Assembly (NCBI GenBank): GCA_902702965.1
Contig: CACRXP010001118.1
Coordinates: forward strand, 48,623 to 112,622
Direction of reading: 5' to 3'
Length of the DNA stretch: 64,000 nucleotides
Source: Spirometra erinaceieuropaei
Lineage: Eukaryota > Platyhelminthes > Cestoda > Diphyllobothriidea > Diphyllobothriidae
Shown: piece by piece, positions 45,060 through 58,320 of the stretch
Position numbering within the stretch: position 1 is the stretch's first letter
Layout of the letters: each line of letters opens with the position of its first letter
The notes under the pieces: generated by a model
The model's database searches: none
Told to the model about the DNA's origin: nothing
Seen by the model: the letters and a program-made list of their open reading frames with translations, nothing else
Made by a program: the position numbers and the translations under genes

Positions 45060-48000
45060 ATCCGCATTGCCGTGAAGAGTTCTGTGGCATCAACAGAGCT
45101 ATTTAATATAAGTACGTTCCCTCGCTAACTGTAGCAAATAGTAAGTGCCGGAATAGTGTGGAACCATACCCTTCGGACTTCGGAAATCGCGCAGGCGTCG
45201 CAGCAATTAAGGGCACTGACAGAACTTGACACTAGGACCCTCGGACCAAGTCCCAAGTAGGGGCAGGTAGACGCCCGTAGACTCTTTAAAGGGGAGGAGG
45301 ACTCTGATGTATTATTGTAGCAGATTGGCAGGCTGACACCCTACACGACCCTATATCCGTCCCTCTCCCCCTCTCTCTTCACGTTCGGAGAACTGCTGGT
45401 AGTGAGTGCGTGCGTACAAGCGTGCGAGAGAGAGGGGGCAATGCTCCAGTGAACTCCGTCCCCCCCACCGCATTCTAGCACCCGAACGCGTAGCTTGCGG
45501 GCGGCAAAGACAATTCACGTCTTTGCACCACTGACTAGTTTGTCGGATGTTCCCGAGCCGAGATCTCTTGCGATCTGTTCGAACGCGACTCTGCTGTCCC
45601 TTGCGGCCTGCGGAGCGATAGTACGCAAACCATAGATGAGGCTGGCACAAATCGTGGACTAGTCCGTAAGTGCCTTGTCGTACTGCTGGACATTCATACT
45701 TTGAAACACTCTGCTTTAAGACGTCGTAACTGGAAGAGCAAAATATTAGAATAGCAGCCATCGCTGAAGGACAGGGTTTCCCTGCATGTTCCGACTCGCA
45801 GGCGGCTAACTACATGGATCGCCGTATATAAAACTGTGATCGCGCATAGTCGTATCGCACGACTAGACCATAAAAGTCCCTGTCGACTTTCAATGTTCAC
45901 TTTGCAGGTGATACTTCTAAAACCGGGGCCATAATGTTTGCGTAAAGCAAGTTTTTTAATCGATTCCCTAGCCCCTATTGGTTCAAGTTCCATTAGTCGT
46001 TTATCAGATTTTGCAATAGTGTCGCAAAATGGCCGCATTTGCGCTCGTATAGACACATAACATATAAACTAAATGCCTAAAATTGGACATCGAGCGCACG
46101 AACGTGTCTACGAATGGATAGGTAGCGTAGCGTGGTTTGCTCGGCTTTGTGCAGGGGTTTTGTCGACGGATACAATTGGATGTGATCCTTGTTTGTCGGC
46201 GAATTCAAAGCAGTCGGCACTATGCAGCATCGTAAAAGGGAAATATGGTGTTTTAGGCAACAGTAGTTGCGGAAGATACGAGGTGGTCCAACGTCGTTCA
46301 GTTCCTGCCTTTGCATCCATGTGCTCGTGGCCTACTGATGGTTGCATCGAACATTCAACTGCGAGTTTAAAATGCGATGGATGGAGTGGCACACCAGAAA
46401 TACGTGATTACCGAGATCACCGTATTGTCTGCATGTTTCATCACCACCACCACCATCCATATTCCCAGGTAGTTACGAGACTGGGATATCCGCAGTCAGT
46501 TAAACATCTACTTAGCTCACCTCAATATTTCCCCGACCTCTCCGTTTATTGGCCTGTTGCGTTCTGCAAAAGCCATCTGTAGATGGCAATTACGGAATTC
46601 GATTGCAGAGACTATCTAACGGATGGTAAAGTGCTCATCCATACAGGAGCAGCTTTGAACAGACAGAAGTGACAAATGATGGAGGGTCAATAGTGTCATT
46701 CTAAGTATTCACTAGAATTAAAATCGACCATTGGCACCCCAACTGACTTTTGTTAGCAACTCTACCCCACAGGCCAGACTTTAGGTATCAGTAGCCTGTG
46801 ATGGCCAAATAAACCGAAATGCCCATTCAAGTGCTTTGCCATTGTTAGCAAAACTTCTCGATCCTCAATCATGAGTCACAGTGGGATAGGCTGCGTGTGC
46901 CATTGATTCTGAGCTGCTAAGAAAAACAGAACCATCCATTTCAACCTCACAATCAGGACGGATCGGTGCACCTGACGATCATTCGTACGGATAACTTGCA
47001 TAAATACGGATCATGAGCTCCTTGTTCTACTGATTTTTTGCGTCTGATCACGAGCTTCTTTAGGGACTGTGTATTTACTATCAGCCTTTAAAAGGTGACC
47101 TCGGGTAAAACAGTTCGGTTTAGATTGGGGCAGAATAGATGTCCACAATAACACAGGGTCTTTTGCCCGCTGAAGAACCCAAAAAGCATCTGGTAGTGTT
47201 GCGACCGTCAACGTCCCCTTCTGGAAGCGTTTTCTTAGTGCAAGTATTTTCGAGACCTCCGCAGCTACACGGACCCCCTACCCTGCTCTTAGAATACACC
47301 AGCTCGTTCGTTTATTTTTCACACAGGGATTCTCATCTGAAGGCTCCTTGCATGCGTTGTTTACAGGCTCCTTTCAAGGGGTGGTGCAATTCGGGAAAAA
47401 CTCAGGAAAAATGCCACTGAATATACTTGACAGCCTTAATCACATCTTGCCTCCTCAAATAATCTTCTTAATTCCCGTTTAACTGGTGGCAAAGGACAGA
47501 TATGTTCACCGTTTAATTCTGTGCGATTGAGGCGTGGGGATTTATGAAGCCCCATAGTCATAAGGATATTTTCTCAGATCGGAAAAGGGGGAAACCGTAT
47601 TCTAAGATAATAGCCATGCAGCGGCTGATGATGTTGAGATCGGCATACAGTCGGCCCAATAAAGCACTCAGAAGTTGTTTCTTTATTTATGGAAACGTCG
47701 AAATGATTCTTCAAGTATCTATCCAAACACGCACATATGCATATAGGAAGAAAATAGTTTGAACTGTATGGAATCTTTATTGCGAGAAATAAATGGGCTG
47801 AATAATAAGGAGGGGTTACAGCAATACTAGGGGAAATAACCTTCCGTGAACAGTCGATTCGTCTGAGGTGGAAGATGGTCTCAGCATGTCCATTAGTCTA
47901 CTGGTGAGAGCGCAGCCCTGGGGATAAGTGTAGGGGGGCTATCCGTGGGAGCTGTTGACGTTAAACGAGCTATAATGAGAATATCCGGGGAATGTCGATT

Positions 48001-48990
48001 ACGGGGGAGGAAATCGGCGATTGCGGAGAAAAGTGACACCGGCACACGATCCCAATGTTCCCATTCTGGTTCAGCGCCGAAGGTGCTTTTAACCCGTTCG
48101 AACAGCGCAGTCAGCCTGATAATGCGTTACAGACTTATTCAGAGGTTTGTTCACCAGATCAGCAATCGCCCAACCAGCACATCATTAGGAATTTGAAGAT
48201 CCTTGGAATCTACGCCACGGCGAAATTTGTCACGGTCAAGCAGGATATGGAGTTGAGTGAAATTGTGAGTTCACATAGTTAAGCTGTAGTTTGTCCCTAC
48301 GCGCGTAGATATTGTCTGGTTTTGTGCTCGTTTTCTACGAATGCTGCAGAGTTAATAATGCTCGGTTTTCTATCGCATCCTGCCCCCAAATATTTAAGGA
48401 CTGATTTGAAGGGAACTCTTTAAAATATAATGATCAGCCTAGATTGGCAGCGGTTTTTTTTTCCTGTTGTCGGACTGGCACGGAGTGGACCAACTGTTAA
48501 AGCCCTTGTCGTTGATCCCACCATTCGAACGGCGTTAGACGTGACCAGAAGGTAGGAGCGACAGTTAAGATCTCAACAGATGGCCCCGTTTAGCCTGGTC
48601 CCCTGAAGACAAGCAAAGAGAGGCAGTTTGCTCGGAAGATTGTTGAATTTACACAAGAAGCCCACCCACAACACCCGTATTGCAAAGACTTGCAGTACTA
48701 CTAATCAGTCTTGCTAACAAAATAGAAGATGGACGACCTCTCGGACCGGGCAATGCCTCCCTCCTGAATTCCAGTTTGATCCAGTGCTTATTTCTGTTCT
48801 CATAGGGGGGGGGACCAGCAAATCAGTCGACGTACTTGTTGCGGAGTAACCGAAAACTGCATTATCGCATGGTCATGCTCTGCGTTAATTTCAATTTTGA
48901 GACTATAATGACGATAGTTCTTTGTTCTCAAGCAGGTGCGTCACTTGTCCACGTCTGAAGCTGTTTATCTGCAACACACGAGATTAATTC
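45060..48990. other. Intergenic, unassigned open frames
   Basis: The longest frames are 46073-46582 (+, 169 codons, including six consecutive His), 45694-46056 (-, 120 codons) and a plus frame at 48055-48282 that runs into a GTGAGT donor-like site at about 48265. None has a recognisable domain and no phase-consistent exon chain could be built. CT/GA-rich patches at 45360-45440. Confidence 0.35.
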
Positions 48991-49000
48991 AGTGAAACCT

Positions 49001-49277
49001 TCACTTTTGTGTTGAACCTTGGCCACTCTCATAAAGGGCAGATGATAACCTTTTGTACTCGGTGAAATCATAATTTCCATGTTTAATCAAAAAATACATA
49101 AAACGTCCCAAATCCCTCTGATATTCCGGTTGATATATTGTATCCGGTTTGACAGTGGCCGAGTTCATGGCGACCTGCCTTAATACCTGCAACGTTCCCC
49201 AATTCAATACACGTACTTGATGATTTTCCGCAATCTCGCTGACGACTACAATCTTGAAACACTCCAGAGTCTTTGTG
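49001..49277 (-). CDS. Last exon of the unrecognised gene
   Basis: Starts after an actag acceptor with one base completing a Ser codon, and encodes STKTLECFKIVVVSEIAENH, VLNWGTLQVL, QPEYQRDLGRFMYFLIKHGN and a C-terminal GQGSTQK before TGA. The composition is strongly protein-like. The acceptor lacks a good pyrimidine tract, so an extra exon in the 2.7 kb intron is possible. Confidence 0.55.
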
Positions 49278-52200
49278 CTAGTCTACCGTACTCTCTCAGC
49301 CATCGTGTTCTTGTGCCCAAACATATTGGTGTCTTTTATAAATACACCTCATGGTCTCGAGCGCCCTAAAAATCAAAAGTAAAATGTGACATTATTTGTG
49401 GTCTCGATTGGAAATGTTAAACCTCGTAGGGAAGAGTATGAGATAGTTCTCCTTAGGAAAGAAGGCAATGGGAGAATTACGGGCAGAATTCGACAGAAGA
49501 ATAAATCCGGGGATCTGAAAGTCAGGAACGAAGAGGTGACTTAGATCGGAGGATACTTTCTATGGAGCAGTCCCGTAATAGAAAACGACTCCGGACTTTT
49601 CATTCGCTACGAATTATGCCTGCGCATGAAAACAAAAATTAGAACTTCTACTTAAAAGTTATTCTGAAATCTATCCAGGCCACGCGGAGTTCGCCTTACG
49701 CAGGGCATGCAGTTGGTGCCGGAAGACCAATGGACTTAGGTCGTGGATGGGAAATGAGCACAAATTTCTCAAATGCGGTCATGGGGAGGGAATTTCCTTG
49801 TCTTAACCAACCAAACTATCCGATTCCAAATTAAATGCCGGCACTAATATTGATGGGGCTTGTTTCTGAACAGGCCGGACCACTTTTCTATTTCCCAACA
49901 GTCCTGTTATCAGGAGTTCCTCCTCGTATTGGAAAGCGACCAACACATTAAAGGGGATGGGTCATTTACAACTGATAATAACTATAGGCTGGCGAATCTG
50001 ACATTTCTTGCTTAACTATGGATATGGTCATAGAAATTGCACTGAGTTGTGCCTTTAAAAATACGACCCCGTGAATGCCTGATATATTTTTTTCCTAAAT
50101 GCTACGTCTGTTTTTTTTTAAAAATACAACAGCGGGTTCTTGTATTAAAAGAAGACAAGATTTAATTTCACTTAAATGGACTTAAAAAGACTTTCGACAA
50201 TATTTTCCATTGTCGTTTGTTCTCTAAGCTCCAAAGAAATGAAATAATAGGTAGTCAGCAAGCCTCAATAGAAAACTTCTTGACAGACTAGTCGGCGCCA
50301 TTGTGCATTAAGGAGCCGAAGCCAATACCAATGCCGGTTTTGAGAAACGTTTACCAGGATTCGGCTCCCAGGTCATTACTGTTCTTCCTTTACGTCATCG
50401 GAGGTAGTACAGGATTTAACTTTAACCGCAGCGTGTAAATTCTTTCAGACTTCAAGAAACCTTGTGGCTTCAACAAGTATTACAGCACTGAATTTCATGA
50501 CGCGTCCTTGCTGCTTGGGGCAGTTTTTGAAGAGCATGTTATTGGAAGATATAACAGACGCATTTAAGTATAAATACTGCCCACATTAACTTAGAACGAG
50601 TTGAGAAACACCCCAAAAACGTTGTTACGCATCACCCCGAACTGTGTAGTTACAAGGACATTTTGGGCACGGAACGTTATATGCTATTACCAAGCGCTAC
50701 AGGGCCGTAAAATGAAAAAAATGGACTAAATTCCAGGGAGCTGTGTGGGGCAGTCTGTCGTATCCCGTTCCCACATATCCCATGTAAATATACAAGTCTT
50801 GCTAAACGAATGTCCGAAGTGCTCATAAACCAGCCTGATTTGGCTCTGGGACATGACGGCAAATGATCGCAAATGGCTGCCAGCAAACTTAAAACGGGTC
50901 AAGAGTTTAAATTCTCAACCGCCAAGTTAATCATCCCGGCCGAAAACAATATAAAACTTAAACTTATTGCAGCCTGGGCCTAAAATAGGAGTTCTGTCAG
51001 TCGATGCATCGATTTGGCGTTGGCATAGAGTCCTGCCAGTCACCTCAATATGTGCGTCACTGATTGTTGACCGGTGAATACCTCCTGTAAGTGCAGCCTG
51101 TTTTGCTGCTGTTATCTCTGATGATAGGCTCCTGCTCGAGTTCGAAAGATCAAAAATAAAAAAAATTGTTGCAATGATTTACAAGATTTTCACTTCCTTA
51201 TACGTACAGTTCGAACTCGGACACTCGCCTTCTTCCGTTTATTTTAACATGCTGAACGCTAGGGCTGAAAATCTTATCAGTCTGAACTCGTAAACCAGAG
51301 ATACGCATACAACTATTGTGTAATTCGCGTTCACGGTAAAATTCGCGTAAAAGTGGTTTCCGTTGCCCAAATCCGCCGACTGAATGTCATGGCTGCATTA
51401 TTTTTCTAGGAAAGAATTTAACAAGAATTGTGAGCCAAAAATAACGTAGTGTATTCTATAAAGCAGACGATTCATTCATTTCCGTCAATGCATTAGCCAA
51501 TTATTAATTATTAAAAACGGGTATTTGTTCACTATCGTTGTTTCGGTTCACAATCCAGACTAGAATAGATACGTCATGCAGGGCTCTATAACTGCGTTTA
51601 AAAATAAAGTAAGCGATGGAGCGGTTAGGATAGATATAAAAGACCAACTTTAGGCCGACTGAAAAAATAATAAGATGCAATTTTCATGCGTCACTGAAAA
51701 GGTGGTGGCATTAATAATAATAATAATGCTGGATGTCAGTTTATGGGTATTTGTAGTCTTTAGTCCCTCTGCATGATCCCTTCCAGAAGGAAACACTTCT
51801 TCTCCTACTATCTGTCAGCAGGCCAGTAAATACTTTAGGCAACGAAGAAAAGCCGCTCACCAAAAATTGTTTACCCTAAGCTGCTTGAGATCACTTCCAG
51901 ATTACGTTGGTATAAGAGAGCCCTGTCAATGTTTTCCCTTTCGAAACCAGTCACCTGTCCACACTGGTAACTGGAAGATAAATATGAGTAAACCGCGAGT
52001 CCTGATGATAATTCCCCAAATAGCGGTCTAGATATTCCATCCGGTTCAGGAATTTTGCCTTATTTAGTTTGACCGATGAATCATCTAAACTATTCATCAG
52101 AAAAGGCAACAGTTTCAGTGATTGCAACGACTTAGTTAATCTCGAACTCTGAGTTGTTTTTGGGAGTTTCGTCGTAAACACTGGTTTGAAGATTTCCGAC

Positions 52201-52952
52201 ATCAGTTTTACTTTCTGGGCCGCGTTCGATACATAGTCTCTAATGCTATCCTTAAGGAAGTAAATTTTAGCAAAGTTCTTTATGTTTCCGCAAATATACC
52301 CTCAGCTTCTGTTGCCAGCGTCCTCTTGCGGATGTTCTACCATGCCGCATTTGCTTGCGGCGTCCATCGCACAGCCAAATGACAAAGGATTTTGAAATGG
52401 CAATTGCTATTTCCACAAAGTTTTTTGCTTTTGCGCTCATTTCCATCATTCAGTTAACCTACAAGCGTCGAGGATAATGCTTTATTATCTTCCTGAAAGA
52501 ATGTATTTCAATCAAGTACTCTATAAAAGTCCTGAGAGAATAATGTATTGTCCATGCCAACTAAGGAGATTTTCTTTAAATCAACAAATTTCGTTACGCC
52601 TAGATCGCCTTTGAATTTAATAAATCGCGGTGGAAAATTGTTGATCGTCTTCGTCCGACAAATATTTCGTTTGATTTGAATTGTGCTGTCACTTCTCATT
52701 CTGACGTTTGTTTGCTCTTCCGCCCCCATTCACACGCATCCTATTTTCCTTCTTTGGGTGCGTAGTCTAATCGTAAAAGATTTCGGTGTGCGTGGCTCTG
52801 TAACAACAACCAAGCCTCCGACTCGGTAACTGGAAAGATCGTTAAGGATCTTTGTCGGAAACAGCGTAATCGTCAATGGAGTCTTCCCTATCTTTTATAA
52901 TTTGTGAATTCTGAGTTGCCAATAGTTTACAGTAGGGTTTTGGCCTATTCAT
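49001..52952 (-). CDS. Unrecognised protein gene, 8 exons with micro-introns, 352 aa
   Basis: I do not recognise this protein. Exons in transcript order: 52931-52952, 52863-52887, 52734-52829, 52520-52700, 52459-52492, 52300-52427, 51955-52250, 49001-49277. Introns 43, 33, 33, 27, 31, 49 and 2677 nt, all GT-AG. Phases fit throughout and the total is 1059 nt. The case rests on introns that remove stops: the 33 nt intron at 52701-52733 removes a TGA, and those at 52493-52519 and 52428-52458 remove further stops or frame changes. The protein is basic, without signal peptide or obvious membrane span; it contains RTPKSFTIRLRTQRRK, NNFPPRFIKFKGDLGVTKF, KNFVEIAIAISKSFVIWLC and, near the end, YQRDLGRFMYFLIKHGNYDF. 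An in-frame TAA lies 6 nt before the ATG. The first two exons and the long last intron are the weakest parts. Confidence 0.62.
49278..50150. other. Intron 7 of the minus-strand gene; possible plus-strand exon
   Basis: A short plus-strand stretch at about 49433-49539 reads EEYEIVLLRKEGNGRITGRI and ends at a GTGACT donor after gaggtag-like context. It could be an exon of a plus-strand gene or chance; I found no phase-compatible partner. Confidence 0.3.
50160..50410 (+). mobile_element. LINE reverse-transcriptase palm fragment
   Basis: Plus-strand translation includes LKKTFDNIFHCRLFSKL (motif A, equivalent to LDxxKAFDxVPHxxLLxKL), IENFLTD, KPIPMPVLRNVYQDSAPRSL and LFFLYV (motif B, from PQGSVLGPLLFLLY). 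Stops interrupt it. It lies in the long intron of the minus-strand gene, in the opposite orientation. Confidence 0.7.
50411..51950. other. Rest of the long intron, nothing recognised
   Basis: AT-rich with short frames. A short (AAT)n tract lies at about 51712-51726. Confidence 0.35.
51955..52952 (-). CDS. Exon cluster 1-7 of the unrecognised gene
   Basis: Seven exons in 1 kb. Best-supported junctions: 52734/52700 (donor GTGAAT, acceptor CGTCAG, Val codon restored), 52520/52492 (donor GTACTT, acceptor CTTTCAG), 52459/52427 (Ala codon restored) and 52300/52250 (donor GTATAT, acceptor CCTTAAG). Exon 7 ends at a GTGACT donor after GTGGACAG. The 33 nt intron at 52830-52862 is also open in frame, so it could be retained. 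Confidence 0.62.
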
Positions 52953-53944
52953 GGATTAAGCCATGACCGCAATGCGTTGTATCCTTCGCAATTATGAACA
53001 CCGAAGCTGAGAATCTATTTGTTAGTAAATTTTGTATGTGATTGAACTGAAAGTCTGTTATAGTTACGTCACATATACAGTTTGGTCTTTCCACTGGTTC
53101 ACGATGAAGTGGTCACTTGGTTCACTGCGCATGATTCCATCAAAATGTGGTCATCTTTGCGGTAATCACATCTACCCCAGTTTTTTAAATCACCCGCGGC
53201 AAAAGTCGCTGTCCATTTTACGAGGATTCTCGGTTTTCATGTTTTAATTTGAATTTCGTTCACAAGACGTGTTGCCTTTTTTCGTGGGACGTCTTTGAAA
53301 GCGTCCATTGATCTCTGCGGGTTCCCTGACAACGGCCTTTCGGTTGGTTTATATTGTGAAAGTAGTTATATTGTGCACCTGTGTGGCTTACGGCAGTGAC
53401 GCATGTGACGGACTTCCAAAAATCCTGCTTTTGCAGAGTATGAACAGATACATTTTGTGTCTAGATGACCATAAGTTGTTCAGTCATCACACCAGTCAAT
53501 CCTAGGTTACGTTTTAATGACTCCGTTCACTGTTTCTTCTCCTTTTACATATTATCCTGATCAGCGGTATTCTGACTTTATTCTAGGCGCGTGTGTCCTG
53601 GATACTTAAATGTCCATAGACCTTTTATATGATCTTCTGGATATTAAATCTTAATTTATTCAACGAGGACCTCTGCTATGTTAATGAGAACGTCGATATT
53701 TGCCTCTTTTTCCAAACTCGCAATGTGAGGTCAAAATACTAATCATACTGTGCATTCACAAGCTTATTTGATCCATTCATGCGCACCTTTAGAGTAAATG
53801 ATGGGAGAACAAACCTCTATTCAGGGTCGGTGGCCTAGGTTTTGCTAGGTTTCTCTGGAAACGACTGCATCATTTCCGAAAGAACTTTCGCACAGAAAAT
53901 GAAAAATGGTTTACGTGGGTATATTATGCTATGTACATAAGATC

Positions 53945-54420
53945 AGGTTAGTAAACGTAAGAGATCCAAATCGATATTTGGAGAAATGTAAAGGGCTCAT
54001 CGGATTCCAAGCGTAAGACTACACGTTTGTCTATATTAAATTTTAGAAGGGACTTGCGGGTCAGACGATTAGCCTGTCAAATCTCTTTGAAGTTTCATCG
54101 TACTTTCAGCACGGCTGTTTGCTTTCCAGATTTTTATGTCACCAGGGAACACTGGGATATCGCAGTCAAGATGCTGAATTTACTTGCATAGATGAGGTAG
54201 ATAAGAGGATCTAATACCGAATGCTGCGTGAAATCGATTTCTGCTGGTATTCATTGAGATGCTGTCGTGTCAGCAATTACTCTTCACCTCCCTGACAACT
54301 GGAGACTGTTTATCTTTTTATAAATGCTGCTTTGGATTCCACACTGCCAAATATTTTTTAAACGATGCCGATAGATAGCCCCGACTCTTGACTTTTTTCG
54401 CTGTTCCTGCAAATAGAAAC
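53945..54420 (-). mobile_element. LINE reverse-transcriptase fragment, minus strand
   Basis: Minus-strand translation gives IDFTQHSVLDPLIYLIYASK (from PQGSVLGPLLFLIYxND), FSILTAISQCSLVT where the FADD catalytic motif should be, and LLKFNIDKRVVLRLESDEP (from LLxFNxxKCxVLRLG). The catalytic motif is lost. Its downstream end matches the tag at 21200-21264. Confidence 0.75.
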
Positions 54421-55321
54421 ACTCATAAGACAAGGATGACCGCAGTGTAAGCCATGCTGGTCAGTGCATTAAAGGCTCCTTCGCGCTAGGGAACTCATTA
54501 ATTCCTTTTAATAATTCGCCATATGACGTTGTATATAGCACAGGTTTGGCTAATGAGGCAACAATTTCCCTACTCAAAAACCCTCTTTTGTTGATCGGGG
54601 GGAATAAATGCAGATTCTCCTCCCCTGGAACTTCGCCTTCTTACGTGGACCTGTGTCGAGGTATCAGACTAATTGAGCTTTGACAATCCTGTCACGTTTC
54701 CTTTAATGTACTGCTTGCTTTAATGTGACGGACACGACAATGCATGTCAGCCACGGCATCGTTGGCGTATTCCACAGTCACGTAGTTGGACATTTCGACT
54801 ATTAGCTATACTAACCTACTGGATATCACAGTTATTTGCTCGCACAGTACGCTGACTAGTTCTCGAAGTATTTGACTTAGTAGGCCTCAATCGAATTATT
54901 TTGTATAAATTAATGCAGGAGTGATGCGAATATTCTCCACTAGCGCAGCCGATGCAGGGTCCTATCGCAGAAGAAGGATTCGTGTTATGAGCAAAAAGCG
55001 AATGGAAGGCATTAGAGAAGACGGATGCCTTTGTTTGGTTATTTGACCTCCGTTACTGCGTTCTAGGATTTTTTCTCCAGAATTGGGCCGCGATTTCCTC
55101 AGAACACGCCGAATTTAAAAATAAATCTACTGAGAAACCAAAGGTTCCCTAAGATTGAATAAGACGGAAGGCGCGAAAAGGATACCCCACGCTAGCAATA
55201 AAGGCCAATTAAGATATGAAAATCAGGGAGAATGGGACAGAAGCAGAATATCACTGACAATTTTCCAAGTCTGTATTGATGAGAAAATGCGAACTTGCAC
55301 CTCCCAATTATGACTTAGTGC

Positions 55322-56640
55322 ATGATTCAGCTTGAAAGACTGCACATTTCTGAAAAGCTTGTTCGTAGAGAGCGCTTAGTACTAAAAGAGTCAACATTGC
55401 AGGGCACAGAAAACATGTCTGCACTATTTCTACAGAAATCGGCAAATGAAATAACCAACCCGCTCTCTGTACTCCTGAATGTCCTTTTTAAAGTCGGCTT
55501 GTTGTCGTCGATTGGAAATCTACACTAATCACACCGCTTTAACAGGGAATCAGGAAGGTCTCCGCAAGTAAATGCAAACTTAGTAGCCCCACTTCTACCC
55601 GCTGCAAAATTATAAAAAAATAATTAATCAAGAACTAATGCACTTTTACAACAGCAAAATTCGCGCTATGATGTCCAGTATGCATAAAAAAGATGCTGGT
55701 TCTGTGTAGTAAACATATTTTAGAGTTTAAAACGCTGAGCTTGAGGACTTTATGAAGAGAATGCGATTGATGTACTCTCGATAGTGTATCTCATCAGTTT
55801 CTGCCGTAGACACCCAGCCAAGAAGGCGTCAGGGCTAATTTCCGGAGGTGGATTCACAGCATCCTAACGGGCCAGTCTCAAGTTTTCCATGTTGATGACC
55901 AGCAGTCGGCGGAGGTGGCGACTGGGAGATTAGAGGCAAACACAAACCTACTCGTTCAGTGTGAACACATGCAAAATTTTCGCGGATGAGCGGGGTCAGA
56001 TCTTAAAGTCGCAGCATTTACGTTTGCACGACGCCCCCTTGCGAAAATTTAACATTTTGAAGGGCCTGGGTGTGTTGACCACGACTGTACTTAAGTTACC
56101 GCCCAACAGTCCAAAGCTGGCCAAGTTCGAAATGTCACTTTTGTCGCTGGTCAAGCGGGCTTCCGTAATCTTTGATGAAACCTGTTCGGATAAAGCCTCT
56201 GGAACATTTGTGCGGTTGCAACTGGTGTTGGCCATCCAGGCTCGTAGACCCTGAACAGTTAAAGACCGCAGAACCTTTGAAAAAGTTTAAAGACAAGCAC
56301 AACCCAACCAGTTAGCGGACCGGCCTCACTCCCTATGAACAACGCTTGTCTAATCTCTATATTTTCATTTGAGTTACAGTCACGTAAAAGGAGACCTCCG
56401 CATCGCGTTTTTTCAGGACTTGTGCGTAGTGTCTAATGACTTCTGTGCGTCGGCAGCTATATGATATCTGCGGAGGTGTCCATTCAATCTACGTGTGACT
56501 GGTACTTGTCTGTGTGCACGGGAGTTAGTATTCGCCTACAAAGTACTTGATGCTTAGGCCGCTTTACCTGTGAATGCTATTATGTCTAAATTTAAAGACG
56601 CTTTTAAGGTTAAACTTGAGCAGTATACCATCGCACACCA
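55322..56640 (+). mobile_element. LINE reverse transcriptase with internal loss, plus strand
   Basis: 55322-55528 contains ALFLQKSANEITNPLSVLLN (from PxIFLxxCAxxIxxPLxxLFN). 55530-55700 has IINQELMHF. 55961-56254 has LKGLGVLTTTVLK and ASGTFVRLQLVLAIQARRP (from KDLGV... and FVRPHLEFAIQARRPW). The tail to about 56640 has YKVLDA and MSKFKDAFKVKLEQ. The motif A to YADD part is missing between the blocks. Confidence 0.75.
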
Positions 56641-58320
56641 TAGGCCATCAATACATTAAGAATACTGGCCTCCTTTTCGACTGGAGTTGTGCTGTAGACT
56701 ACGGTTAACCATTCATTAATGTATGGCCTACCACTGCACTTTTTAGCATAACGTTAATTGAAGACTATTATTTTCCACCTCCCCCTCACTGCACCACCTC
56801 GCTAATATTTACATTGACATGTAACAACGGCTGACTTCGTCCTTCACCCTCAGTAGTTTACTCACACCTAAACTGACTATTGTACTACGGATTAAAGAAG
56901 GTGCAAATATTGATAGGCGTTGCGAACGCGTGGAATAGGCCGTGCTTCTGTATATGTTAGCGCTTTTTTTCTTATGAAAATTTTAATATCTTTTTGTTGT
57001 TTTCAGCAAATAGGTAGTAGAAAGATGCGCACCCACAGGTCTTTCAAATAAACTTAACTGAACGCATGTAACTGTAATGGACGTTGGGTGTTTCAGCCAA
57101 TTCTACAGTACGTTTCGTTACTAGTTCCTTGGAGGTCTGTAATCTTACCTCAACAATTATTACGTTGTTTCTCGTACCGTTGAAAATATTCATTGCTGCC
57201 GATTAGTCAGATACTCATCCACAACTTATTTTTTCTCTTATAGAGGGCCAGAAATTCTCGAATTATACACACCGGACAACTGCTTGTTCTGTTTCCCTGA
57301 GCGGATAACCAAGGTCTAAGATCATCTTTCTTGCAATTATTAGCTACAACTTCTAACACAGCTGTTGACTATTTTTTGAATTATATCAAAGAACGAGTGA
57401 CGTCGAAGTGTACGTGAACCGAGCAACGAATACTGTAAATAGTATCGACAGAATTATATACGGCGGCTAAATCAGAAACAGAGTTAGTTAACAAAACTCG
57501 GGCATAATCTTTGCAGGGAAAATGTATAATGAGGAGGTATTATATATGTTTATATCGCGTTCATCATCTCCCGAAGAAGAAGAAGAAGAAGAGAGGGCGA
57601 ATTCATGGACCGTATTGTATCCGAACTGACGTTTTGGAAACTTCCTCGTTTCCGTCATCAGTGTAGCGTACTTGCGTATATATATATCGAGGCAATAATT
57701 TCAGAAATTAAGTGGGTCTTCCAACGTTCTGCGTGTGGTTTCTGGTATGTACACTCTAGGAAATAATCAAGCTGCGCCGCGCAGCAGCAGAAACATCGGC
57801 GAACCATGTGTTTCGGCTTTTATCTTATGCCCACGTCGGGTGTACAGCATAATCATATGTCCTATAAAGTTATATTGATAATAATACTGCTTGCTTGTGA
57901 AATGGATATTACTTCGTCATTCCGCAGTAGTTCATTATATTCGACTCAAATATTCATTGAAGTTTCGGGTCTGCCCCTAAAAAGTCATGTCTTAGGCACA
58001 TAAATCTGTCTTGCACTTAATTTCCTAAATTACTACTTTGCTTATTCTCTGGATTTCACATACTAGGAACCGCACAGAGGACGTTGGGGGATCCACAGAG
58101 GAGTTGGACTCCTCACACCTGCGTTGTGTTTCAGCATAAACATAGGCGAAACACTGTCTAGACTTTTACCTAGCGTCTATCCCCGGAGTACGATAGAACC
58201 ATCCGTCACATCGACAGTTCGGCGTCGTGACGGACGATATCCACTTTGTGCTTTACAACAGTGTGAGATTAGATGCAGTGACTTGTGCCCGATTTCTCTC
58301 GTAGTGATAGCAGACTTGTT
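56641..58320. other. No gene recognised; (GAA)n tract
   Basis: A short (GAA)n run at about 57571-57592 and a TA run at 57679-57688. Short open frames only. A segment at 57600-57690 with gtttccgtcatcagtgtag resembles element termini but is not assignable. Confidence 0.35.

Noticed and set aside
46073..46582. 169-codon plus-strand frame containing six His
   Set aside because: The His run comes from a (CAC)n tract; no domain, and the other strand is also open.
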